64,000 bases of DNA from Loripinus fragilis (Eukaryota; Mollusca; Bivalvia; Lucinida; Lucinidae). The notes under the pieces were generated by a model. The model did no database searches. It saw nothing but the letters and a program-made list of their open reading frames with translations, and was not told the DNA's origin. The stretch spans positions 81,113,018 through 81,177,017 of the forward strand of contig OZ026516.1 in assembly GCA_964019695.1 (NCBI GenBank), written 5' to 3'. Made by a program: the position numbers and the translations under genes. Below are positions 11,857-22,558 of the stretch, piece after piece (the first letter of the stretch is position 1; each line of letters opens with the position of its first letter).

Positions 11857-14800
11857 TACCCCGGCATCCAATTTAGGTTACCTTGCACCCCCCCAGGACA
11901 ATTTTTCATGGGTGCCAAATTGTTCATTGGGACCCCCTGGATGGGAAACGAAGGTGTCCTCAAAAAAAATTTGGTTTGGGCTATGTGAAATTGCATGGTT
12001 TCTATGCCAACCCATAGCGAATTTGAGAAGGGGGGTCTGCCTATAAAATTACTCATATCTCAGCTGTTACTTATCCTAGACTACCAAACTTAATACCAAA
12101 TTAAAGCTTAGACATATGCCTAATATCCCCTTGTTGCATATGGAAATTATCTGATTTGCATATTCATAAATATTTATGAAAACATTAAAAATGTGTTTCA
12201 CAAATGGGGGTATAGGTACAAGATCAATAATATCTCCGCTGCTTTTAGTCGTAGAGTACTAAAATTTGTACTAAAATAAAGCTAAGACATAGACCTTTCA
12301 TTCCATGGTCAAATATGCAACGTACCTTATTTGCATAATTTGCATATTCATGAATATTAATAAAGACGCTAAAAAATAAGGGAAAATCATTACAAATATA
12401 AATAGGCTGATTTCATCCCAATATTGTCATTGTTGCATGTTTTAATATAATCAATGTTACAATTTGACAGTTCCAATCATCCAGTGGTCCTATATGAATA
12501 TTATCTCATTTGAATATTCATGAAAATGCCTGAAAACTTAAAAAAATGAGGGAAAATCACGTAAAAACTATAAGCCTAGGGGAGGGGTTAAGGTACGATC
12601 TATCCTGCACTCCTAGGGCCTTTTAAATTCATGCCAAATTGTTCAGTGGGACAATCAGAATGTGAAATGAAGTTCTCCTCACAAGAAATTAGGTATGGGC
12701 TACGTAAAAATGCATGGTTTCCATGGCAACCGCTTATATGATTCTCGAGATTGGGGGGTAGGCCTACAAATTCAATCATATCTAGGGTTCTACTTATCCT
12801 AGAGCACTAAAATTGGTGTCAAATTAAAGCTTAGACACATGTCTTTCTTCTTGTGGTCAGATTTGTAATTCATCTAATTTGCATATTTATGAATATTAAT
12901 GAAAACCTACAAAAATGAAGTAAAATCATAAAAAAACAACATAAATGAACATATTTCAGCACAAAAACATCATAAAACCACCATTGTTGCCAGTTTTAAT
13001 ATCCTCAGTGATTCAGTTTGATAAGTTCTTTCATCCAGTGGTCCTATATGAAAATTATCTCATTTGCATATTCATGAATATTAATGAAAAGTTTTGTAAT
13101 TAAAGAAAAAATCTTAGAAAAATTAAGGGATGTACATATAAAATGACAAATATTTCACCTACCATGTGTTCCAGTGTATCAAACCTAGTGCCAATTTAAT
13201 GCTTAGACATCTACCTTTTACCATAAGATATAATATGAAAAATATTTATCATGAATATTCGTGATTTTTAATGTAAACAGAAGAAATGAAAGAAAAATTG
13301 CGGCAAAAATCAAGGGGGTGCACTTCCAAAATTACTCATATCTCAGTAGTTAAGTGCCCAATAGTGCCAAACCTGATTTTAAGTCAATGCATAGACACAA
13401 CATGTTTACCAAAATGATCCAATTCATAACACATCAAATTTAAATCCTCATGAATATTGATGAAAACATGAGAGATTAAGAGAAAATACAGGAAAATTAA
13501 GGGGGTATAGCTACAAAGTGATTCATATATTGGCTTCCAATTGCCCAATAGTAACAAGCTTGGTACCATATCAAACAGCAAAATCCTAAGTAAAATTGAG
13601 TAAAAGAAAAAAGTATAAAATTTATAACAGCTGAGATATGAGTAATTTTGTAACTACACTGCTATCAATTTGTATACATTTTTACTTGTATTTTTAAAGT
13701 TTTTTTTATTAATATTGATATTAAACAAATTAGTTAATTCTTATATCTTCCCACTAGGTAAATCTGCTATGCATAGACCTAAATTAAGTATATTGTTTGC
13801 TACTCTAGGCCAATTTGCAGCTAAGATAGTGGTTATTTTGTAGGTATACCCCATTCATTTTCGGCGATTTTTCTCTTTATTCTAATGTTTATATTAATTT
13901 TCATGAATATGTAAATGCGACAACTGGCAAAGATAACCATTGAGATAAAGGGCTGTATCATAGCAATAAGTTGGCACCTTGTTTGCTACATAAGGGCCAT
14001 AAGCTGCTGAGATATGAGTAATTTTGTAGGTATATCCCCTTCATTTTCAAATATTATTCTCAAAATGCTCATGGTTTCATCAATATTCATGAATATTATA
14101 ATATGACCGTTTTAAAATTTGATAATTTGTTAAACACACTTTTGTCTTAGCATTAGTTTAAAACCAATTTTGGTACTCTAGGGCACTTAGCAATTGAGAT
14201 ATTATTAGATTTGTAAGTGCACCCCCTTGATTTTTCCGCGATTTTTCATTTGTTTCTTCTGTTTTAATTAAAATTCATAATTATTTATGATAACTACTTT
14301 TCAAAGCTGAACTTAAGGTAAAAGAACTATGTGTAAGCATTGATTTGGCACCAAGTTTGATACACTCGGACGCATAGCTGCTGAGATATTGGTAATTTTA
14401 TACATACACCCCCTAATTTTTCTGAGATTTTATCTCTCATATCTAAAGTTTTCATTAATATTCATGAATATGGATATTAGATAATTTGCATATCTAACTA
14501 CAAAATAAAACTACTATGTCCAGGGATTAGTTTGGTACCATGTTTAGTAATCTAGGATGAGATGTTGTTAAGATATGAGTATTTTTTGTATGTATACCCC
14601 CAATCTTTACAGTCGGCATAATGGGTTGCCATGGAAACCATGAAATTTCAAAAACCCAAATAACATTTATTTTTGAGGACAATATTTCTTTACATTTAAG
14701 TGGTCCTATTGGACAAATTTATGCCCATAATAAAATGTCTGATGTGTTCAATTTAGGTCTGATTACCCCTGTTGCATACTATAGTTTACCCATGCTTTTT

Positions 14801-16071
14801 TCCATCATTTTAAGATTTAATTAATATTCATGAATATGCAAATGAGATAATTTTCATATAGGACCATGAGATAATTTTCATATAGGACCACTGGATGAAA
14901 GAACTTATCAAATTGAATCACTGAGGATATAACAACTGGCAACAATGGTGGTTTGATGATGTTTTTGTGCTGAAATATGTTCAATTATGTGTTTTTTTAT
15001 GATTTTCTTCATTTTTGTAGGTTTTCATTAATATTCATAAATATGCAAATTAGATGATTTACAAATCTGACCACAAGAAGAAAGACATGTGTCTAAGCTT
15101 TAATTTGACACCAATTTTAATGCTCTAGGATAAGTAGAACCCTAGATATGATTGAATTTGTAGGCCTACCCCCCAATTTCGAGAATCATATAAGCGGTTG
15201 CCATGGAAACCATGCATTTTTACGTAGCCCATACCTAATTTCTTGTGAGGAGAACTTCATTTCACATTCTGATTGTCCCACTGAACAATTTGGCATGAAT
15301 TTAAAAGGCCCTAGGAGTGCAGGATAGATCGTACCTTAACCCCTCCCCTAGGCTTATAGTTTTTACGTGATTTTCCCTCATTTTTTTAAGTTTTCAGGCA
15401 TTTTCATGAATATTCAAATGAGATAACATTCATATAGGACCACTGGATGATTGGACCTGTCAAATTGTAACATTGATTATATTAAAACATGCAACAATGA
15501 CAATATTGGGATGAAATCAGCCTATTTATATTTGTAATGATTTTCCCTTATTTTTTAGCGTCTTTATCAATATTCATGAATATGCAAATTATGCAAATAA
15601 GGTACGTTGCATATTTGACCATGGAATGAAAGGTCTATGTCTTAGCTTTATTTTAGTACAAATTTTAATACTCTACGACTAAAAGCAGCGGAGATATTAT
15701 TGATCTTGTACCTATACCCCCATTTGTGAAACACATTTTTAATGTTTTCGTAAATATTTATGAATATGCAAATTAGATAATTTCCATATGCAACAAGGGG
15801 ATATTAGGCATATGTCTAAGCTTTAATTTGGTATTAAGTTTGGTAGTCTAGGATAAGTAACAGCTGAGATATGAGTAATTTTATAGGCAGACCCCCCTTC
15901 TCAAATTCGCTATGGGTTGGCATAGAAACCATGCAATTTCACATAGCCCAAACCAAATTTTTTTTGAGGACACCTTCGTTTCCCATCCAGGGGGTCCCAA
16001 TGAACAATTTGGCACCCATGAAAAATTGTCCTGGGGGGGGTGCAAGGTAACCTAAATTGGATGCGGGGGTA
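11857..16071. mobile_element. 4.2-kb giant palindromic (foldback) element
   Basis: Two long arms face each other. 11857-~13095 reappears almost exactly as reverse complement in ~14825-16071, beginning TACCCC.GCATCCAATTTAGG at both ends. The inner part (13.1-14.8 kb) is also made of facing copies of the same unit, with the orientation switch at about 13.60 kb. Each arm is built of ~175-190 bp units carrying ACTCATATCTCAGCTG, CCTAGAGTACCAAA, AAAGCTTAGACATATG and TTCATGAATATTAATGAAA. The right arm has a 24-bp local duplication near 14840-14890. Three bases, TAG, sit on both sides (11854-11856, 16072-16074), and the satellite monomer is restored if the element is removed. No transposase is seen. 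It behaves like a foldback or large MITE. The family is unknown to me. Confidence 0.8.
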
Positions 16072-17522
16072 TAGTGATCTTACACAGCTCTGCTATGAAC
16101 ACTAATGTCTACTACTGATCTTTGGTAACTCTACCATGAATAATGATTCCCACAGTTTGTGTTGGCCAAATCTTTGATATCTTTTAGATAATGAATGATG
16201 ACTACTAGTGATTCTTGACTATACTACTTTGAATAATGATGTCCACAAGTAATCATGGACAATTTAACTATGAATTATGCCTACTAGTGATCGTAGACAA
16301 TTCTACATCGAACAATAATGCCTACTCTACTATGAATAATATCCATACAAGTGACCTTAGACCATTCTTCTTGAATTATGATCCATACAAGTGATCTTTC
16401 GACAACTCTTCAAACAAATCTGATGCCAATAAGTTGTCTTAGACAACTCTTCCATAAATCACAGATACCATCAAGTAACCTTAGGCCATTTTACCATAAA
16501 TAATAATTCTGTTTAATTCTACTATTCATTATGATGCCTTCTAGTGACCTTAGACAATTGTACTATGCATTATGATGCCCACTAGTGATCTTAGACAATG
16601 CTGCTATGAAATATGATGCCTACTAGTGATATTGGACTATTCGGTTATGAATTATATTGCCTACTAATGATCTTGGACACATGTACCATGAATAATGATA
16701 CCTGCTATTACTCTTAGACAATTCTTCCATGAATAACGACTTTCAATTGATGTTCGGCAACTTTACAATGCATAACGATGCCTACAAGTGATCCTAGGCA
16801 ATATGCTACTATGAATTGTAATGCCAACATGTAGTCTCAGACAATTATTCTATGAATATAATGACTACAAGTGATCTGAAACAACTCTACCAACAAGTGA
16901 ATGCCCACAAGTGGTTATTAGAAATTAATCTGTAAATAGCGATGACTAAAATGACCTTAGACAACTCTCCTACGAATTATGATGCCTACAAGTGACCATA
17001 GACAACACCACCAATATGTCATACCCACACGTTGTCTTAGACAACTGTTTATAAATACAGATGCCTACAAGTGATCTTAGACAATGTGTCTATGAATTAA
17101 GATGCCCACAATTGATCTTAAGCAACTCTACTATCATTAATGATGGTCACAAGCGGTCTTGGAAGCTCTACTTTGATAAATGATGCCTCTAAAGATCTTG
17201 GACAACTTTGCTATGACTTATGATGCCCACACAAGGTCTTAGACAACTCGGCAATAAATAATGATGCTTGAAATTGTTTATAGATAACTCTACTATATCT
17301 ATTGATGCCTACATTTGATCTTAGACAATACTACTATGAATTATGATGCCTGAAAGTGATTTAGACAACTCTACCAGCATATCTTATGTTCACAAGAGGT
17401 TTTAGACAATTCTACTGCGAATAACGATGCCTACAAATTCTCTTAGACAACACTACTATCATTAATGATGTAGACTGGTGATCTTACACAATTCCACTAT
17501 GAATAATATTGCCTACTAGTTA
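16072..17522 (+). repeat. 41-bp satellite array, segment 6 (right edge of + block)
   Basis: About 35 monomers with the same core, ending where an R1 copy begins (GCCTACTAGTTAAGTCCCCC). Confidence 0.85.
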
Positions 17523-17915
17523 AGTCCCCCAAACGAACATGATACACCGATAAGTTAGGGATCTTTCATGCGAACCAAACATCTAATTTTCTTGATCCAC
17601 ATCAGAAATAAGGGTGAGGTTGGCGCCGTCGAACATGTTTAAGCCCTCCAGTAAAATATTTTTACTGAACATTCCAAGGCGATGCTTCTTTTGTGGATCC
17701 TTTATGTTAATTTTGTTTATAGTCTGTCATGCTGTCTTGTCTGTTCCTTGCAGCCTTGTTCCCTCCTGTTGGGAAAGGGCTGACCTTTTGGCTCTCCTGT
17801 ATTCGATGATTTCTTGTGGTTTTTTTCACTTTCCCATATGGTGTCCTTGGTTGGGTGAGGTGTTTGATTATATCAATTCCTGATCTTTGGCTTCTTCCTT
17901 ACTATTATTATTGTT
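17523..17915 (-). repeat. R1 interspersed repeat, long copy
   Basis: In reverse complement it contains the R1 blocks in order: TATGGGAAAGTGA, GAGCCAAAAGGTCAGCCC, the GGCTTAAAC...GGCGCC joint (17620-17650), TGATGTGGATCAAG, and AGATGTTTGGTTCGCATGAA, then CCCTAACTTATCGG. It matches 21026-21350 and 55890-56280 throughout. No intact ORF remains. It sits at the right edge of the + satellite block. Confidence 0.65.
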
Positions 17916-18019
17916 GCTCTTTTTCTTATAAAGTCTCTCAAACGAAGCGGGGAGACTTATTGCTTTTGCTCAGTTTTTTCTTTTTATTATTCTACTTCTT
18001 CCATTTCTTCTTTTTCTTT

Positions 18020-18330
18020 CCACCAAAATTTTGTCTGGATGAGTCTCAGTAACTACTGGATGGATTGTTCTGGAATTTGGGGATATGGTATATATGGATG
18101 TGAAGTTGTGCAAGAGGGTTTCAAAATATCAGGCTCTACAGCTGACCCATAGGTATGCCCAAAACCACTGATTTTCTGTTCAGACTATTTCTCACTAACC
18201 ATTGAAGGGATTGTTCTGATTTTTTTATATGATATATATTGATATATAGTTTTGCAAGAAAGTTTGACATTTGAAATCCCTGACTCAAGGGCTGACCAAG
18301 AGGCAATGCCAGGCCAAACCAGTTTTTTAA
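18020..18330. repeat. ~150-bp tandem duplication (two units)
   Basis: Unit 1 (GGATGGATTGTTCTGGAATT...GGCTCTACAGCTGACCCATAGG) and unit 2 (GAAGGGATTGTTCTGATTTT...GGGCTGACCAAGAGG) align over about 150 bp with moderate divergence. 17916-18020 is T-rich, with runs such as TTTTCTTTTTATTATTC, and shows nothing further. Confidence 0.55.
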
Positions 18331-18339
18331 GTCTTAAAT

Positions 18340-18590
18340 ATCTCAGACACCGTTCAGATCCCCTCCCATAAACCATAATATATTCATATTTCTAATGATA
18401 AGAAGCATTCCGTCACACTGATTGGGTAGTCCCCCGTTAAGTTGCTGTGCATGCCCCAATCCCTCACTTCATTAAAGGCTTTATAGCAGAAACTTTTCAG
18501 ATCCCCACCCCTCAGCCATATATATTGTTATTCCTTATGATAAGACACACTCAATCACACTGACCAGGATGTCCCCAGTGGCAAAAGTTG
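18340..18590. repeat. ~143-bp tandem duplication (two units)
   Basis: The words TTCAGATCCCC (18353, 18496), ATAATGATAAGA/TTATGATAAGA and TCACACTGA..GG.TGTCCCC recur in the same order about 143 bp apart. Confidence 0.55.
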
Positions 18591-18838
18591 GGAAAAGATA
18601 AAAAAAAGTTAAACCAAATACATTATTTTTTAGTTAACAGATGTCAACTCCAAACATAGATGATTACTACTGTTGAGAAGTTCGCAGCAGTTCTCTTGAA
18701 ACACAAGTAGAAGTCTATGGGTGCTTTTGCAGAAAAATCATACCTACCATACTGTAGGAGAGGTAAAAATTGTACTATATATATATCTGAACTGATATTC
18801 ACTGACTCTAAAGATATGAAGAAAAATGAAATGTATTC

Positions 18839-20903
18839 AGGTCATTCTTGGCTAAACTGCAACAAAAGTGTGACATCTTGTCAATAATTTAATATGACGT
18901 CTGAGCAATGAAATATAGTTCAGGGGAAGGTTTCATTAGTGTGTGTTTTTTTTACATTTTTAGCCATAAAAAGATAGTTTATTGGCTGTTTTTCTTAAAA
19001 ATAGTATTTTTTGCTGGCACCCTGTTTGTTATGGACGAAACTTTGACAACAGTTAAATACAAATACACTCATTATTTGTAACAATAGTGAATATTGAAAT
19101 TAAGCTATGTTGAGAGTAAACATGTACATATTTACCTTGATTTTAAAAGAATGAATTTTACCAACATCAGCCTGAAAAAACTCAATTGTAGTTTTGTTGC
19201 GGACGTAACTGGTGGAGTTGAACTTCTAAATTTCTACTGAAGTGGCAGTGTTAAATATTTCCTGCTGCTAATTGCTTATAATCTGTTTTGATTGATGAAG
19301 CAACAACAATGAACTATTCTTGTAACAAACGTTTATCTGCAACAAATCTAAGTTGTAATCATTTGTTGCAGTTAAACTTTGCATATTCTTACTATTTCAA
19401 CATTTTTCACTGGGATTATTTTTATAATTGGTTCTTGATTTCAAGTAATTGCAGAGCTTTAGTGAGATTAAAAGTTAAAGTACAAAACTGCCATGATGTC
19501 AACGTGTAGCGTCCACTCAATGAAAGTATGTCAATATAACATCCATTTCCCTATCAATAATAACATATGTAACAATGACAAAAACTGAATATTTAATCAT
19601 AACTGTAAATTTCAGTCATCAACCACTCTCAAAAGAGTGCATTAAAAAAGCATGTGATTAGATTTGTAAATAAATGGGGCTAATATGTATGCTATTTCTT
19701 GTGTAAATAGAGCACAAGAATGGACATAACATGTATCGTAAATTACAGTGTCAAATGATAGCATCAGTTCATTTAGTGCTTAAAATCAAGGATAATTGAC
19801 CTTCAAAGGCAATAATGTTCTAATAAAGAAAGCATAATGTAGGCTTGTTTTTTGTTTTTATTTGATTTGATTCTTTACGTCCACTCAACAATCTTTCAGT
19901 TATGCGGGACGGTTCTTCCTGGGTTTAACCAGTACTAAGCTAGGATAAATGTGTCTTGCTCAAGGACCACAACGCAGTGACGCCGGTGAGGCTCGAACCC
20001 GCGGCCCTTCAGTCTCGAGTCAAGCACTCTACCACTGAGCCACTGCGCTCCCATAATGATGTAGGCTTGTACTGTTTTATAAAGTAAGCATGCTCAAATA
20101 CATTCTAGGAACATCTGATAGGAACCTGTGATGGACGTAACTATGCACAAACATTTAACTGATAACAAATTCAAACCCATATAAGTGGTTTCCATCTTGT
20201 GAGTGCATAAACAGTTGACATATTGGACACAGTGTATGCACTCATACCCATTTATCTTGTATTCATTCTAATTTCAATTACCAGACATATTCTGAGAACA
20301 TTTGTTGCGTAACTTTTTGACAGATATGCGACTTGGTCCCAAAATAGTTTTCAACATTTTTAAAAAGACCATTTGTGGAATATACAGGTTAAGTTTTAGC
20401 TGTCTTTATTCTTTTGCAACTGGATTCTTAACTTCATTTTCGATTATTCATACTCTCTAACCATGATTTTTTCAGGAAAAATACCAGTGTAAATTTGACA
20501 GAGTGAGTAACGTCCGTAAGGGTTTTTTCATGGAATCCGTATTCCAGCTTACAATTACGCAAAAGCAACAAGTTTTACCAAATATGACAGTTTGTTTATT
20601 GTATAATTGATGTATCATCCAATTTTAGAAATGAATGGTATAAATTTACACTTTTTTTCAGGCCAAAGCTTGTGACATAAATTTGTCACAAAAACGTCCG
20701 ATTTTTTCAATAATTTGATGATATTTTTTTATTGAAAAACATATCTTTCTAACAAGTTTTTCATTGAAATTGTCCTTACTATGTCTTTAATCCTATCTGA
20801 ATACACAGGGCCATTTTCAGCTTGTCTCATAAAGTGGGTTTGCAAAATATTTGATGTCAAAGTTACCAACACTCACTGTTGCAGTTCAGCTAAGAATGGA
20901 CCG
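18839..20903. mobile_element. ~2.07-kb TIR element of unknown family
   Basis: The left end GGTCATTCTTGGCTAAACTG and the right end, reverse complement GGTCCATTCTTAGCTGAACT, form imperfect inverted repeats of about 30 bp continuing through CAACA and GTG. The interior is AT-rich with repeated ACGTCC/GGACGTAAC words (19033, 19201, 20133, 20509, 20695) and holds a SINE (19849-20051). The short ORFs inside have no recognisable domain. The ends are diverged, so the call is tentative. Confidence 0.45.
19849..20051 (-). mobile_element. tRNA-derived SINE (family A), copy 1
   Basis: On the minus strand it starts GGGAGCGCAGTGGCTCAGTG with A-box GTGGCTCAGTGGTAGAGTGC and B-box GGGTTCGAGCC. The body is GGTCCTTGAGCAAGACACAT...CTAGCTTAGTACTGGTT, the 3' part is CCGTCCCGCATAACTGAAAG...GGACGTAAAG, and the tail is A-rich. 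A target duplication CATAATG(AT)GTAGGCTTGT flanks it (19833-19848 and 20052-20070). It is nested in the 2.07-kb TIR element. The head looks like a tRNA gene, but the family copies and the 3' body show a SINE. Confidence 0.85.
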
Positions 20904-21025
20904 TTCACATAATTGCAATGCCAATGAATGGCTATGCTTAAATTAAGCTTTAAAGTCATTTATTTGTATTTTAGTGTTGACTTCATGCCAACATATTGAG
21001 ATTATTTTGAGTTAAAGTTTATAAT

Positions 21026-21350
21026 GTAAGGAAGAAAGCAAAGAATCGGAATTGATACAATCAAGTACCACACCTGACCCAGGATACCATATGGGAAAGT
21101 GACAAAAAACACAAGCAAACATCACATACAGGAGAGCCAAGAAGTCAGCCCTTTCCCAGCAAGGCTACCATGACACAAACAGGACAATGTGGCAAAAACA
21201 AATAGAAAATAAAAAAAAGATCCACAAAAGAATGGTCAGTAAGAAAATGACTGTAGGGCTTAAACTACCAACCTCACCCTTAATTCTGATGTGGATCAGG
21301 ACATGCACATAGATGTTTGGTTCACATGAAAGTCTTCAAGTATACGGAAA
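21026..21350 (+). repeat. R1 interspersed repeat copy
   Basis: It shows the R1 order: AAGGAAGAAAGCAAAGAATC, YNQVPHLTQDTIWESD-coding block (21065-21110), GAGCCAAGAAGTCAGCCC, GGTCAGTAAG...GGGCTTAAAC, TGATGTGGATCAGGAC and AGATGTTTGGTTCACATGAA. Stops and frameshifts break any ORF. Confidence 0.65.
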
Positions 21351-21590
21351 GTCAATACATTGAGGTGATTGTCACTCCCCAGCATCTAGCGCCTTTCACA
21401 GATATGCAACGATGGCAAAGGCATAGGTACAAAAGTATCCGTTTGAGTTTGAAATAAAATGTTGTTTAGCCTAAACTTTAGGAAAGTGTTATAAACTCAG
21501 CTTTGTGAGGTCTTTATTCCGTTCATTATCAAGTTGATTTTCATACATTGATGGACAACAACTACTCACTAGGAAAGAAGCGTCATAATG

Positions 21591-21765
21591 CAGTGATTTT
21601 ATTTTGCCATTTTTTCCGCCTTATATGGGAGTCATTCCCAATCCAAAAATGGCCTTTATTTTCCCGATTTCATGTATTTTAGTACTTATTTTCCCAATTT
21701 TTACGACATATTTTCCCAAATGTGAAGGAAAAGGTAACTTCCCAAAATCCTAAATAAAATCACTG
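21591..21765. mobile_element. 175-bp MITE, CAGTGATTTTATTT ends
   Basis: Perfect 14-bp inverted repeats CAGTGATTTTATTT at 21591 and 21752-21765 (reverse complement). The flanks share TAATG (21586-21590, 21766-21770). The interior repeats 'TTTTCCCAA/TTCCCGA'. A CAG start and a 5-bp duplication fit a short non-autonomous hAT5-like element, but only by general pattern. Confidence 0.65.
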
Positions 21766-21767
21766 TA

Positions 21768-22083
21768 ATGCACTAGTCATTTGTAACCACTGCCCCCAAC
21801 CATGGGGAACAGCTGGGTCTTTGGCTTTTTGTCTTCATTTCCCTTCCCTAAGCCCCAACACTGTGTGGAGACCCAGCTGATAAAACAATGTCAGCACCCC
21901 CTAGTATTTTATTACATTGCACTGCTATATTTGCCAAGGTATATCAAATACCTGACATTTCCCACACACTATAGCTATAGAGACAATGCATAACTTAAAA
22001 ACACAGTGCTCACATTCATTTGCCCTACTATCCCCCACCCTGCTCAGGGGCTGGGGGGTATGGTTACAAATGACTGGTGCATA
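21768..22083. mobile_element. ~315-bp MITE, ATGCACYAGTCATTTGTAAC ends
   Basis: Left end ATGCACTAGTCATTTGTAAC and right end in reverse complement ATGCACCAGTCATTTGTAAC, with the match continuing into CCCCC(A/C)ACC. It abuts the preceding MITE directly. The 63-aa ORF inside is taken as chance. No clear target duplication was found. Confidence 0.6.
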
Positions 22084-22195
22084 ATATGTTAATTTCAACA
22101 TCCTTGAAAAAATAGAAGACTGATTAGTTTTAATGTCAACCCGGTGCTATACACAGTTGGAACTATAATCACATATCTGTCATCTGCTCAGGACA

Positions 22196-22558
22196 GGCCC
22201 TGGATGAAAATAAAAGGCAGTGAGTATCCGGCCACGATTGGCCCGGTGCTGAAGCAAAGCAGGTATCTTATTTTTTAATTTTCAAACAGAATGTATCCAT
22301 ATAGCAGTGCAAGAAAGATTTCTTTAGGATACGGGAAATCTATCCAAACTTGCCTGTTCTCTGATTTACCCACCACTTTTACAGACCCTCCAAAAAAAAT
22401 CTGAAAATGCTGTGGCTAGGGGAACCTATGCCGATTTTTTTTCAAAAATCAAGAGACAGCCAACCCCTCCCCTGAAAGAAGTAGGGAGGGGATAAACTAA
22501 GGCCTTGTGGCATTTTTTATTATATAATTCAACTGTCATCTATTTTCATCCAGGGCCC
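22196..22558. mobile_element. 363-bp MITE, GGCCCTGGATGAAAATA ends
   Basis: GGCCCTGGATGAAAATA at 22196 and its reverse complement TATTTTCATCCAGGGCC at 22541-22557 form a 17-bp inverted repeat, with further imperfect pairing (AAAGGCAGT / AACTGTCATC). The interior contains 'GAAAGAAGTAGGGAGGGG' and no ORF of note. Confidence 0.6.

Noticed and set aside
11857..16071. Assembly chimera as explanation of the giant palindrome
   Set aside because: The outer arms differ by small indels and the satellite rejoins cleanly with TAG on both sides, so a real insertion is more likely, though long reads would be decisive.
19960..20051. Functional tRNA genes in the SINE heads (also 31850-31912, 63260-63342, 3553-3650)
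   Set aside because: The A and B boxes belong to SINEs with shared bodies, tails and target duplications; the heads do not give a clean cloverleaf by eye.
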